A stretch of 64,000 bases of DNA, taken from contig NZ_JACOGA010000005.1 in the NCBI RefSeq assembly GCF_014284175.1, forward strand, positions 1-64,000, written 5' to 3'. The notes beneath the pieces were generated by a model. The model was not told the origin of the DNA. It saw only the letters and a program-made list of their open reading frames with translations, and made no database searches. Every line of letters begins with the position of its first letter. Positions within the stretch are counted from its first letter, which is position 1. Source of the stretch: Affinundibacterium flavidum (GTDB lineage Bacteria; Pseudomonadota; Gammaproteobacteria; Burkholderiales; Burkholderiaceae_D). Positions 26,524 through 35,479 of this stretch are shown in pieces. Both the position numbers and the translations under genes were made by a program.

Positions 26524-27144
26524 CTACCCCGCAAAGTCAGAGTTTCCATTCACTGGTATTCTGCGCAACTTTCGTAAACCTGCAATGGATAAGAGGCCTG
26601 CGCCCAATAAAGCAAAGAACAGGATCATGACATTGGCAGATTCTTGCTTATACTCTGCCAACAAGCGTTCGGCTCTTTGTGTTTCATTGAGATCTAAAAT
26701 CACTTGTCCATCTTTTTGAATCTTCCAGATTCTGCGTAGATCATTGTGCTGATTTTCTGCGGCGACAAAGATCACCAGTTGCTGGTTTTCGTGCAACGCT
26801 AACAATTGAACTTGCGTTGTTTCCTTTTGCAGAAAATCCCAACCACGCACAGTCCCCTGCACTTGCGCCTGCACCTGAGCTTGTACCTGAACCGGCATGA
26901 CATCACCAAGTTGCAGCGAATCGGTATCACGTAACGATAATCGAAGATAAGGTGAACGATCTCCGCCTCTGACGGGCACGATGATTTCTGGTGGCTGCAG
27001 CAATTGCACGCTCATTGGTATCAAATCGCGCTCGGCAATGAATACGGGACTATTCACCAGATTAGACAACCAATAGGCAACTGGCACAAACAATAGAAAA
27101 ATCCAAGCAATCAGCGACAAAGATAAGCCTGATTTTCTTGTCAT
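26524..27144 (-). CDS. Membrane protein of unknown function, two helices
   Basis: 206-aa protein I do not recognise. One membrane helix is near the N-terminus (LSLIAWIFLLFVPVAYWL), a soluble middle part of ~130 residues follows, and a second helix is near the C-terminus (VMILFFALLGAGLLSIAGL). The middle contains a short alternating repeat (VQVQAQVQAQVQ). Both termini are likely cytoplasmic, with the middle domain periplasmic. It lies between pssA and a small VOC gene on the same strand, but the spacing does not prove an operon. Confidence 0.65.
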   Translation of the reverse strand: MTRKSGLSLSLIAWIFLLFVPVAYWLSNLVNSPVFIAERDLIPMSVQLLQPPEIIVPVRGGDRSPYLRLSLRDTDSLQLGDVMPVQVQAQVQAQVQGTVRGWDFLQKETTQVQLLALHENQQLVIFVAAENQHNDLRRIWKIQKDGQVILDLNETQRAERLLAEYKQESANVMILFFALLGAGLLSIAGLRKLRRIPVNGNSDFAG

Positions 27145-27203
27145 CGGTCTTGCGTTAGTATCTGGCGATGTCCCGATTGATGCATGGCTTGGTTCAAAAA
27201 TTC

Positions 27204-27542
27204 TTAGTCTCCCTGCATAAAGGCGAGGTAGTAGCCATTACAATCTCTGAGCGCAAATTCTCGCGTGCCATAGGGCATGTCTTGCAACTCCCAGGCCAAA
27301 TCAACTCTGTCTTGAACCTCAGCAAAATATTGATCAACATCAGGCACGCTGATATAGATCGTGCCCGACATCTGTAAATCGTTTTCCCACAGATTAAGTT
27401 CGGTGAACATGATGCTCACGTCGAAACGACTGACGACCAAGGAAAGTTCGCTAGTTTCGACCACATCAAATGCCAAGACGTCGCGATAGTAATCTCGCGT
27501 GTGAATTAAATTTTGACATCTGAGAAGTAAGGATAGCGACAA
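27204..27542 (-). CDS. VOC-superfamily (glyoxalase/bleomycin-resistance fold) protein
   Basis: 112-aa protein with one VOC domain (DYYRDVLAFDVVETSE, GTIYISVPDVDQYFAEVQDR, EFALRDCNGYYLAF). Start is TTG 27542 preceded by GAGG with 5-nt spacing. It sits 12 bp after the upstream hypothetical gene, so the two are probably co-transcribed. Metal ligands are not obvious. Function could be an isomerase, dioxygenase or drug-binding protein. Confidence 0.75.
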   Translation of the reverse strand: MSLSLLLRCQNLIHTRDYYRDVLAFDVVETSELSLVVSRFDVSIMFTELNLWENDLQMSGTIYISVPDVDQYFAEVQDRVDLAWELQDMPYGTREFALRDCNGYYLAFMQGD

Positions 27543-27554
27543 CTTGACCTCGCG

Positions 27555-28115
27555 CTATTGTGGCGTAATCGCCAGATTTTTTTGCTTGAATGAATCCGCC
27601 AGACGCTGCGCGATAGCATGATTGACGGCATCGTGCTCAGTAAAAGAAACATACACTTGCTTTGCCCATTCCCACACTAGCGCGACATACTCGTCATCAT
27701 CATGACTAGCGTCGACATCAATTACAGTCAACTTTGCTTTGTGTACTGGATCTGGTTCTGTAATTTTTTCGTTGGGATGCAGCTTTTTATATTCATCCAA
27801 CACTTCATTTAAGATCGTGGTCAGATCATATGTCCATTGAATATGATCTACCAAGATGAGATGTAATCGAGCGAGGTGGAAGTGATTATTCCAGCGACCA
27901 TGAATCAAGGTATGTTGTAAGGCATGCGCATCTACACAGAGGAAAATCGTTTGCTGCTGTATGCCTTTTTCTTGGCTGATTTTATGCGTAATCTTACCCG
28001 CAGTGCTCACACATTCGGTGATGCCATGAAAAGTATCTGATCCACAAAGCTGGCACTGGCCATCTTCGAGTATCTCTAACTCATTCTTCGCTGCCTGTTC
28101 TAACCATTTCGGCAT
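27555..28115 (-). CDS. Conserved protein of unknown function, possible DUF5946
   Basis: 186-aa cytoplasmic protein. The N-terminus has a cysteine pair (CQLCGSD), and the middle has a His-rich stretch (CVDAHALQHTLIHGRWNNHF HLARLHL, written here with a break). These features recall the uncharacterised DUF5946 family, but I could not check. An excellent GGAGG ribosome-binding site precedes the ATG. The following VOC gene is 12 bp away. Confidence 0.65.
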   Translation of the reverse strand: MPKWLEQAAKNELEILEDGQCQLCGSDTFHGITECVSTAGKITHKISQEKGIQQQTIFLCVDAHALQHTLIHGRWNNHFHLARLHLILVDHIQWTYDLTTILNEVLDEYKKLHPNEKITEPDPVHKAKLTVIDVDASHDDDEYVALVWEWAKQVYVSFTEHDAVNHAIAQRLADSFKQKNLAITPQ

Positions 28116-28320
28116 AATCCACCTCCATTGCTATGAAGCACCTTGAGACTTCATGGTCATCATAAAACAGGCTGCAAAATTTAACTAGGAAATCTCTGAT
28201 AAAGTGTAGCGAGCGCATCAAGTTTGGATCCGCATTTTATCCATCTGCGGAATTGTACAATTAGCACAATGAGCATCGCAGATACAAAATTGCTGCGCGC
28301 AGTAGCTTAATCAGGGATTT

Positions 28321-28872
28321 CTAGCGTTGTCGCTCTTTTTCCCACAAGACATCGCTGCCACCCGCGAAGCGATTGAGTACACGTGATAACACGAACAACA
28401 AATCCGACAGGCGATTCATATATTGGCGCGGTGCTTCGTTAATTTGTTCCGCTTTTCCAACACTAACGATCGCCCGCTCAGCACGACGACAGACAGTACG
28501 ACACACATTGGCCATCGATGCCGCACGTGAGCCACCCGGCAAAATAAAATCTTTTAAAGGTGGCAAATCAGCATTATATTTGGCTAGCAAAGCATCCAAA
28601 CGTTCAACTTGTGCCTCGGTCACCATCGTGTAGCCAGGAATACACAATTCCCCGCCCATATCGAACAAATCATGCTGAATAGAAAACAATTCCTGTTTCA
28701 TTGCTTCGGGAATATCTTCACATATCAGCGCACCAATATGCGAATTGAGTTCGTCCACATCGCCCATCGCATGTACGCGCAAAGCATCTTTATCGATACG
28801 CGTGCCATCTCCCAAGCCTGTGGTACCTTTATCACCCGTACGCGTGGCAATTTTTGAAAGTCGATTACCCAT
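28321..28872 (-). CDS. Cob(I)alamin adenosyltransferase, PduO type
   Basis: 183-aa ATP:corrinoid adenosyltransferase. The N-terminal signature is KIATRTGDKGTTGLGDGTRI, then GDVDELNSHIG, the ATP/cobalamin region LPGGSRAA, CRTVCRRAERAI and a terminal LSDLLFVLSRVLNR. It makes adenosylcobalamin from reduced cobalamin. The frame opens at 28908; ATG 28872 follows AAGGGA and gives the standard N-terminus, so it is used. No cobalamin riboswitch is visible upstream. Confidence 0.93.
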   Translation of the reverse strand: MGNRLSKIATRTGDKGTTGLGDGTRIDKDALRVHAMGDVDELNSHIGALICEDIPEAMKQELFSIQHDLFDMGGELCIPGYTMVTEAQVERLDALLAKYNADLPPLKDFILPGGSRAASMANVCRTVCRRAERAIVSVGKAEQINEAPRQYMNRLSDLLFVLSRVLNRFAGGSDVLWEKERQR

Positions 28873-29092
28873 AGATCTATCCCTTTTCCAACAGCAAGAA
28901 AATGTCAACTATAGCAAGTGCACCTGCACTTACACCTAGAAAAAAGAACATTTTAACAGGCAAATTTTAAAGAGATGTTGATACCACTATTGCTGGCAAT
29001 GGTAATGAATGTTTCAGCTTATGAAATACAAGTTAAGAAACACATCGCCAGCCTCACTGAAGGCGCAGCAATCACATATTCGGAAATAAAAA

Positions 29093-30493
29093 TTAAACCG
29101 GCAAAATCAGGCTGACTGTCAGACCACCACCGTCGCGATTATTCAGCATAATGCGCCCGCCATGCGCTTCAATGATTTCACGCGCCAACGCCAGACCCAA
29201 GCCTGTGCCATGCCGCTTAGTGGAATAGAAAGGAACCAAAGCGTTCGACATCACCGTATCGCTCATGCCGCTACCCTGATCGCTGACTTCGATACGAACG
29301 CCTTCGACCATAGGCTTCACTTCTAGCGTCACGCCAGAGGGAGCAGAACCTGATTCGAGCGCATTTTTTAAGAGATTCAACAGCGCCTGCTCCATTTGTG
29401 CTACGTCTAACATGGCTGGCTCTTCCGGTAGGCGACCGACTACTTGGAAATTCAGCTGTGATTGCAAACGGCCAATAAAACTATGCCAGTGTATGCTCTC
29501 CAAACGCGGAGTTGGGAGTTTGGCAAAGCGGGCATAGCCATGTATAAAGCTTTCAAGATGCTGCGCACGTTCTTCAATAGTCCGCATAATCTCAGGCAAA
29601 CGTTCGTATTGCCCGCGGCTGATTAAGGCACCAGCAGAATTCGCCAAGGAAGCCACGGGCGCCAAAGAATTATTCAACTCGTGGCTAATCACGCGTATCA
29701 CTTTTTTCCAAGTCTGCACTTCTTGCCGGCGTAGCTCTACTGTTAAATGACGAATCAAAAACAACTCGTGTTCAGTACCATTTAAAGTGAAACTGCGACG
29801 TGACAGGTGATAAATTTCATCTTCATCACTATCGTCAGCGGCATGCTCTACGACAGGTAATTTGCTGGCACTCACTGTAAATAATCCATCACCACCGTGC
29901 CCCATCGCTTCTCGTAAAGAATGCGAGACTTGTTGCAATATTTCTTCCAGCGTCAAACCTTCAAGCTTACGTCCATTATTCAATAATTGTCTTGCGGTGA
30001 TATTGCCAAACACCACATGCCCACGTAAACCAACCAAGAGCATCGCTACCGGCGTATTTTGCAGCATGCTATCGAGTAGCAATTCACGTTGTACCAAATC
30101 CAAACGCTGCTCCCGCAAAACATGCCCAAGATCATTATGCGCATCAACTAAATCGGCCAATTCATCATTGCGCTGCCAATGTAAGCCGAAGGAAAAATCT
30201 CTGTCTTGATAGCTGAGTACCGTGCCGCTCATTGCCCGAAATAATTCCAATGCCGGGCGTAATTGTGTCCGCACCAAGGCAATCGAGATGGGGACAAAAA
30301 TCATTAAACAAATTCCCGCCACCAGTAAGAGTTCGTGAGGAAAAAAATAATCGAGAATAGCGGCGCAAGATAGCGCCGCTATGCACACCAAGATCATCAG
30401 CATAGACCAACGCGCAGCCAAGGACACACGCCAACCGCGACGTGGTTTATTGACGGACGAGTTGTTATGAGAATTACCGGAAGGCAGGTTCAT
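29093..30493 (-). CDS. NtrY-like sensor histidine kinase
   Basis: 466-aa membrane histidine kinase: two N-terminal helices (~28-50 and ~55-75), a HAMP-like linker, a PAS-type domain (~130-240), the dimerisation/phosphoacceptor motif VISHELNNSLAPVASLANSA, then the ATPase core with LLNLLKNALESG, SDQGSGMSD and HGTGLGLALAREIIEAHGG. It lies 72 bp downstream of its cognate response regulator gene, in the order regulator-kinase. A TTG start two codons earlier is possible; ATG 30493 preferred. By context it senses a signal for the exporter operon upstream. Confidence 0.9.
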   Translation of the reverse strand: MNLPSGNSHNNSSVNKPRRGWRVSLAARWSMLMILVCIAALSCAAILDYFFPHELLLVAGICLMIFVPISIALVRTQLRPALELFRAMSGTVLSYQDRDFSFGLHWQRNDELADLVDAHNDLGHVLREQRLDLVQRELLLDSMLQNTPVAMLLVGLRGHVVFGNITARQLLNNGRKLEGLTLEEILQQVSHSLREAMGHGGDGLFTVSASKLPVVEHAADDSDEDEIYHLSRRSFTLNGTEHELFLIRHLTVELRRQEVQTWKKVIRVISHELNNSLAPVASLANSAGALISRGQYERLPEIMRTIEERAQHLESFIHGYARFAKLPTPRLESIHWHSFIGRLQSQLNFQVVGRLPEEPAMLDVAQMEQALLNLLKNALESGSAPSGVTLEVKPMVEGVRIEVSDQGSGMSDTVMSNALVPFYSTKRHGTGLGLALAREIIEAHGGRIMLNNRDGGGLTVSLILPV

Positions 30494-30565
30494 AGCCAAG
30501 AGAAATGGTGCGAAAAGCTGATTATGCCGCGGATCGCTAGTTTATGGAAACGGCAGTTACTGGAT

Positions 30566-31903
30566 TCAAGAACGGCTAATATTCAATCTTTCCATGCGTC
30601 GATACAAGGCCTGACGGCTCAAGCCTAATTCAGCAGCCGCCTGCGCCACGACACCTCGCGCATTACTCAATGCCTGCTCTATCGCTTCACGATCAGGCTC
30701 AGCATCGCTATTGCTTGCCAATGCCGAAGAAACAGGCAAACCCAAATCGCCAGCTTTGATATCATCATTGCTCGCTAACAGGCAGGCTCTTTGCATCACA
30801 TTCTTTAATTCTCTGACATTGCCGGGCCAGGTATGCGCGAGCAAACTACTTTGCGCGGTCGTATGTAGTGTCTTCCCTTCTTCCAAGAAGGCATGTGCCA
30901 AAGGCAGAATATCGTCAGGGCGTTCTGCCAGTGCAGGTAAATTCAGTTGAATCACATTTAAGCGATAAAACAAATCTTCTCTGAATTGACCTGCCTTGAT
31001 CATGGCCGGCAAATCCGCATTGGTCGCACTGATGACTCGCACCTTGACTTGCCGCTCTTTATTAGAGCCGAGTCGTTCAAAACGCCCAGTTTCCAATACG
31101 CGCAATAACTTAATTTGTCCGGCTAAAGGCAAGTTACCAATCTCATCCAAAAACAATGTACCGCCATCTGCAGCTTCAAACTTACCCTCTCGCGCTTTGG
31201 TCGCACCCGTGTAAGCACCGGCCTCGGCACCAAATAATTCTGCTTCAATTAATTCGGCGGGTATGGCGCCACAATTAAGTATCACAAAGGGGCCATCTTT
31301 GACCTTTGAATTAGCCTGCACAATTTCAGCAATCCGTTCTTTACCAGCACCATTCGGGCCGGTAATCAAAATCGACACATCCGATTTCGCGACCTGACAT
31401 GCCATTCCCAAAACGCGCTCAGTCGCTGGGTCTTGCCACACAAAATCGTGCAAATTATATTTAGTTTCTAATTCGCGTTTTTGCTTACGTTCACGTTGCA
31501 CCCGCTGCTGCAAAGCGCGATTGACTTGCCCTAGTTCGATCAAATTCTTAACACTAGCGACCAGACGTTGATCATGCCATGGCTTAGCCAGATAATCGGC
31601 TGCACCGGCTTTAATCAAATCCACCGCAGCATCCAGATGCGTCCAGGCCGTCAACAAAATCACCGGCAAATCGGGATGGCGGGCGCGGATTTTATTGAAT
31701 AAGGCAACTCCCTCTTCACCCGAAGTTGTGTCTTCGGTAAAGTTCATATCCTGTATCACTAAATCAATCGCATGTTGCTCCAGCAAAGCTAAACCTTGCT
31801 CGGGCGATTGCGCACTAAAACTGCTGATATCGTGTAAAGACAACAGGACATCGAGAGCCATCGCGATGGACGGATTATCATCAATAATTAAGACACTGGG
31901 CAT
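30566..31903 (-). CDS. NtrC-family sigma-54 response regulator
   Basis: 445-aa regulator. Receiver domain (residues ~3-120; phospho-acceptor Asp52 in VIQDMNF, phosphate-signal Thr in LLTAWTH, Lys in YLAKPW). AAA+ domain (~145-370) with Walker A GPNGAGKE, the sigma-54 contact loop as GAYTGA instead of the commoner GAFTGA, and Walker B GGTLFLDEIGN. C-terminal Fis-type helix-turn-helix (AAAELGLSRQALYRRM). Together with the kinase downstream it probably activates the sigma-54 promoter at 36787-36804. Confidence 0.93.
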   Translation of the reverse strand: MPSVLIIDDNPSIAMALDVLLSLHDISSFSAQSPEQGLALLEQHAIDLVIQDMNFTEDTTSGEEGVALFNKIRARHPDLPVILLTAWTHLDAAVDLIKAGAADYLAKPWHDQRLVASVKNLIELGQVNRALQQRVQRERKQKRELETKYNLHDFVWQDPATERVLGMACQVAKSDVSILITGPNGAGKERIAEIVQANSKVKDGPFVILNCGAIPAELIEAELFGAEAGAYTGATKAREGKFEAADGGTLFLDEIGNLPLAGQIKLLRVLETGRFERLGSNKERQVKVRVISATNADLPAMIKAGQFREDLFYRLNVIQLNLPALAERPDDILPLAHAFLEEGKTLHTTAQSSLLAHTWPGNVRELKNVMQRACLLASNDDIKAGDLGLPVSSALASNSDAEPDREAIEQALSNARGVVAQAAAELGLSRQALYRRMERLNISRS

Positions 31904-32119
31904 GAGTTCACATCAAAAAACAAAAGGCTGATATCAGCGGGTAATTACTTCACTTAGACAAAGGTCTGGACAAAGGAGAAAGGATGCCAGAACACACTGA
32001 CATCCTCTCAATTTAAGGCGCTATCGCGGCACTAATTTGCACTAAATTGCACCAAACATCACCGATGCTGTAACTTAGGTTCAGCATCAGAGCCAATGCC
32101 ATATTAGCAAATCGCATTA

Positions 32120-33367
32120 CTATACGCCACGCGTTGCCGTTGCAGGTGAAATACTTGCAGCACGCCAGGCTGGTGCATAGACGGCCAGTACACCTAGCAA
32201 CCAGAACACCAAAGGCGACAACAATAAATAGCTGACCGGCAATTTAGGCAATTCAAATTGCCCAACTAATACATGATTTAAACCGACCGCCAAGGCAATT
32301 CCAAACGCAATACCGAAAGTCGTAATCAACCAGTTCTCTGCAATAAAATAGGCCAATACGTCGATCCGTCTCGCGCCTAAAGCACGGCGGATACCAATTT
32401 GCTTGCGGCGTTGCGCCACCCACAAAGTACTCATTCCGACGATGCCACTGGCAGTCACGACCACTAATAAAGCGCTCACCGCGAGCAACATCCACGCCAA
32501 ACCTTTCTCACTACGATAACGATCTGCACGGAATTCTTCCACACTCTTAGCTTTCACATAAATAGGTGTGGCAGATGCTTTGCGCAATGCTTCTTCCACC
32601 TCTTTCATGACGCGGTCACGTTGTCCAGGTTCGGCACGTACAGTGTAACCATCATAAATCTGACCGGATAAACGGGCAGGCAAGATCGTACTCAATTCGC
32701 CACGTTGACCTGCCTGTGCGCCAGATGTCTGCAGGGTCTCGACCACGCCGACGATAGTCACACCATTTGCATTACTGCCCGTGCCAAAGAAGTATTCTTT
32801 GCCAACATAGCTGGTTTGCCCCGGAAACAACTTCTCAGCCAATGCTTTACTAACGATGACTTTTTTAACGAAATCATTACTCACATTTGGATTCAATTCC
32901 ACGTAGTCGTCGGGCTGAAAATCTTTACCTTCGATTAAGCGTAATTTCCAGCTTTTTACCAAAGAGTCCGCTGACACATACATCCCTGTTACCGCAGTTG
33001 GTACTTCTTGCTTACGATCGACTGACACCGAAGTGTTACTACCGGAACGCGATACAGGAAAAGAGCTAACACGCGCCACTGACACTACACCAGGAACTGC
33101 ACGAATAGTATCGGCTTCGCGTTTTTGCAAAGCAACCTGATCTTCATGTCCTCCCAACACTTGATTACTGATATGTGTGCGGAACACTTCTAACTCATCG
33201 CCTATACCGCTTGGACGTGCTGCCACGTCGAGGCGCAGATTGACGATATAAATCGCATTCGCCAATATCGCCAAACTCAAAGCAACTTGCATTGCTACCA
33301 ATACAGGACCTAGCTTATTCCGCATCAAGGCGGAGAAAATTGGTCTTAATTCAAATAATGTTTTCAT
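32120..33367 (-). CDS. MacB/FtsX-type ABC transporter permease (second)
   Basis: 415-aa permease: one N-terminal helix (~residues 18-44), a large periplasmic MacB_PCD domain (~45-290), and three C-terminal helices with the FtsX signature (RRKQIGIRRALGARRIDVLA). Lacks an ATPase. Lies 18 bp after a second, different permease gene, so the exporter uses a heterodimeric membrane part. Last gene of the transporter operon; the two-component genes follow after ~215 bp. Confidence 0.88.
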   Translation of the reverse strand: MKTLFELRPIFSALMRNKLGPVLVAMQVALSLAILANAIYIVNLRLDVAARPSGIGDELEVFRTHISNQVLGGHEDQVALQKREADTIRAVPGVVSVARVSSFPVSRSGSNTSVSVDRKQEVPTAVTGMYVSADSLVKSWKLRLIEGKDFQPDDYVELNPNVSNDFVKKVIVSKALAEKLFPGQTSYVGKEYFFGTGSNANGVTIVGVVETLQTSGAQAGQRGELSTILPARLSGQIYDGYTVRAEPGQRDRVMKEVEEALRKASATPIYVKAKSVEEFRADRYRSEKGLAWMLLAVSALLVVVTASGIVGMSTLWVAQRRKQIGIRRALGARRIDVLAYFIAENWLITTFGIAFGIALAVGLNHVLVGQFELPKLPVSYLLLSPLVFWLLGVLAVYAPAWRAASISPATATRGV

Positions 33368-33385
33368 GATCTTAAGCTTCCATCT

Positions 33386-34699
33386 TTATTGAGATTTCAG
33401 TTGGATTGCGGGCGTAACCTGACAAGCACGCCAAGTCGGCAGCAATCCCGCTAACATCGCTGCACTAACCGACATAAAGAAAGTCAATCCCAGCATCGCC
33501 CAATCCATATGCGCTACTACCGCCAGTGCCTTCGATTGCAAGGCGATTAATTGCAATGCCCCCATCGCCAGCAAGACACCGAGCAAGGCACCAACTAAAC
33601 CAACGACCGCGGTCTCAATCAAAAATTGTGTAAAAATTTCTCTGCGCGAAGCACCCAGTGCACGACGCACACCGACTTCCGAAGCGCGCACTGAAAATTT
33701 CGCTAATAATAGGCCAACCGTGTTCACCAAACATAACAACAAGAAGCCAAAAGCCAGCCAAGCAGAGAGACGGCTGTCATCACCGATCACTCGCATTTCA
33801 ACCAAAAATTCACGCACATTGAATAAGCGATTTTTTGCCTGACGTTGAAAGCGCCCCAATTTGAATTGTTCAGCAACATAGCTATCGATATAGTTTTGCA
33901 AATCTGCGCGCTGTGCTGGCGATTTCAATTCAAACCAAAAATGAAACCATGTGCATTCAGAATTCAAACGCCCTTCCCAACCCGGTTCAGAACGACTAGT
34001 ACAACCCATACTGCCACTATGTGCAGTCTCACGGCGAATCGCATTACTCATCGGCAGCAAGAAATCTGGCTCATCCATAAACGCGCCTTCACGGCCGTTA
34101 AAGATGTAAAACTTTGGTTTCGGTGCCCAATTATCGCTCACGCCGACTACCGTGAAATCGCCCTTAAGCATACGGACTTTCTTGCCGACAGGATTCGTCG
34201 CACCAAAAATCTTTTCCGCCATTTGCTTGCTCAGCACCACCACATCGGCAGAGCTTTTATCTTCCGTTGCTTGCCATCCTTGACCATGAAGAAACGGAAT
34301 TTCAAACATAGGAAAAGTATCCGCCGTCACCGCCAAGCCTTCCATCGAGATCGCACCTAAATCTTTGCGCTCTGGCTCTAAGGTGGTTTGTATGCCATAC
34401 ATTGCGGCACGTCGCACACCTTGCTGGCTAGCGAGCAAATTAGTGACGTCTTTGTAGGTAAATTGGTGATCATTTGGCTCTTCGCCTGGCGTGTAACCTT
34501 CTTTCTGACCCGGATCAATGATCGCGGTAAATAAACGATCACTCTTTTGTGGAATCGGATCACCCGACATCACATGCAAGATCGTTAAAGTTGACACACT
34601 TGCTGCAACACCAATCGCGAGCGTCAACACCATCAGTGCAGTCAGAGCGGGATTGCGCCGCAGGCTTTTAATGCCTAATAAAAAATAGTATCGAAACAT
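33386..34699 (-). CDS. MacB/FtsX-type ABC transporter permease (first)
   Basis: 437-aa permease: N-terminal helix (LTALMVLTLAIGVAASVSTL), periplasmic MacB_PCD domain, three C-terminal helices with SVRASEVGVRRALGASRREI. Its first ~25 residues (RYYFLLGIKSLRRNPALTAL) are typical of MacB-like permeases. It is followed by the partner permease and preceded by the ATPase gene (17 bp). Confidence 0.88.
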   Translation of the reverse strand: MFRYYFLLGIKSLRRNPALTALMVLTLAIGVAASVSTLTILHVMSGDPIPQKSDRLFTAIIDPGQKEGYTPGEEPNDHQFTYKDVTNLLASQQGVRRAAMYGIQTTLEPERKDLGAISMEGLAVTADTFPMFEIPFLHGQGWQATEDKSSADVVVLSKQMAEKIFGATNPVGKKVRMLKGDFTVVGVSDNWAPKPKFYIFNGREGAFMDEPDFLLPMSNAIRRETAHSGSMGCTSRSEPGWEGRLNSECTWFHFWFELKSPAQRADLQNYIDSYVAEQFKLGRFQRQAKNRLFNVREFLVEMRVIGDDSRLSAWLAFGFLLLCLVNTVGLLLAKFSVRASEVGVRRALGASRREIFTQFLIETAVVGLVGALLGVLLAMGALQLIALQSKALAVVAHMDWAMLGLTFFMSVSAAMLAGLLPTWRACQVTPAIQLKSQ

Positions 34700-34716
34700 G
34701 ATGATTCCTGATGAAT

Positions 34717-35445
34717 TTAAGCGATATGCAAATTGGTTTCTACATTGTGATGCTCCACCACCAGACTCGGTGTCTTGCGCACCAAATCCGATACCTGACC
34801 ATCGATAATGTGCACATTGCGTTGTGAACGTAATGCCAATTCAGGATCATGCGTGACCATCAAAATCGTCGTTCCTTTGGCGTTAATTTCTTCCAGCAAT
34901 TCCATCACGCTGCGCGCCATTTGCGTATCTAAGTTACCTGTCGGTTCATCGGCCAACAACAAGCGTGGTGATCCGGCTAAGGCACGCGCAATCGCTACCC
35001 TTTGTTGCTGTCCGCCGGACAATTCCGCCGGATAATGCTTCATACGAGAAGACAAGCCAACTTGCGCCAATGCGTCTTCGATACGTTCTTTACGTTCTTT
35101 CGCCGCAAAGCCACGATAACGCAAAGGCACATCCACGTTATCGAATAAATTCAAATCGGGAATTAAATTAAAACCTTGAAAAATAAAGCCCAGCTTTTCA
35201 TTACGCAAACGGGTACGGGCATTGTCATCCATGCCTGTCACATTCACGCCATCCAAGAAATATTCACCGCCTGTGTATTCTTCCAGCAAACCTGCGATAT
35301 TCAAGAAGGTGGTTTTACCCGAACCCGATGGCCCAGTCACGGTGACGAACTCACCTTGCTTGACGTGGATTTCAAAACCACGCAAAGCATGGGTTTCTAT
35401 CATGTGTGTACGATAAACTTTGCTGAGATTTTTCATGTGTAACAT
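34717..35445 (-). CDS. MacB/LolD-type ABC transporter ATPase
   Basis: 242-aa nucleotide-binding subunit: Walker A GPSGSGKTT, Q-loop FIFQGFNLIPDLN, signature LSGGQQQRVAIARAL, Walker B RLLLADEPTGNLD, switch His in MVTHDPE. The frame is open to 35535; ATG 35445 after AAAGGA gives the usual start MLHMKNLSKVY. It sits between the adaptor gene and the two permeases. Confidence 0.93.
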   Translation of the reverse strand: MLHMKNLSKVYRTHMIETHALRGFEIHVKQGEFVTVTGPSGSGKTTFLNIAGLLEEYTGGEYFLDGVNVTGMDDNARTRLRNEKLGFIFQGFNLIPDLNLFDNVDVPLRYRGFAAKERKERIEDALAQVGLSSRMKHYPAELSGGQQQRVAIARALAGSPRLLLADEPTGNLDTQMARSVMELLEEINAKGTTILMVTHDPELALRSQRNVHIIDGQVSDLVRKTPSLVVEHHNVETNLHIA

Positions 35446-35479
35446 AGCGTTTCCTTTATTCTTGTTGAGGGCAATAAGA

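Noticed and set aside
32064-32088. Hairpin between the exporter permease and the response regulator gene
   Set aside because: 7-bp stem GATGCTG/CAGCATC with no T-run; too weak to call a terminator.
33845-34360. 171-aa frame antisense to the MacB-like permease
   Set aside because: Antisense shadow of a well-supported gene; no ribosome-binding site or recognisable protein features.
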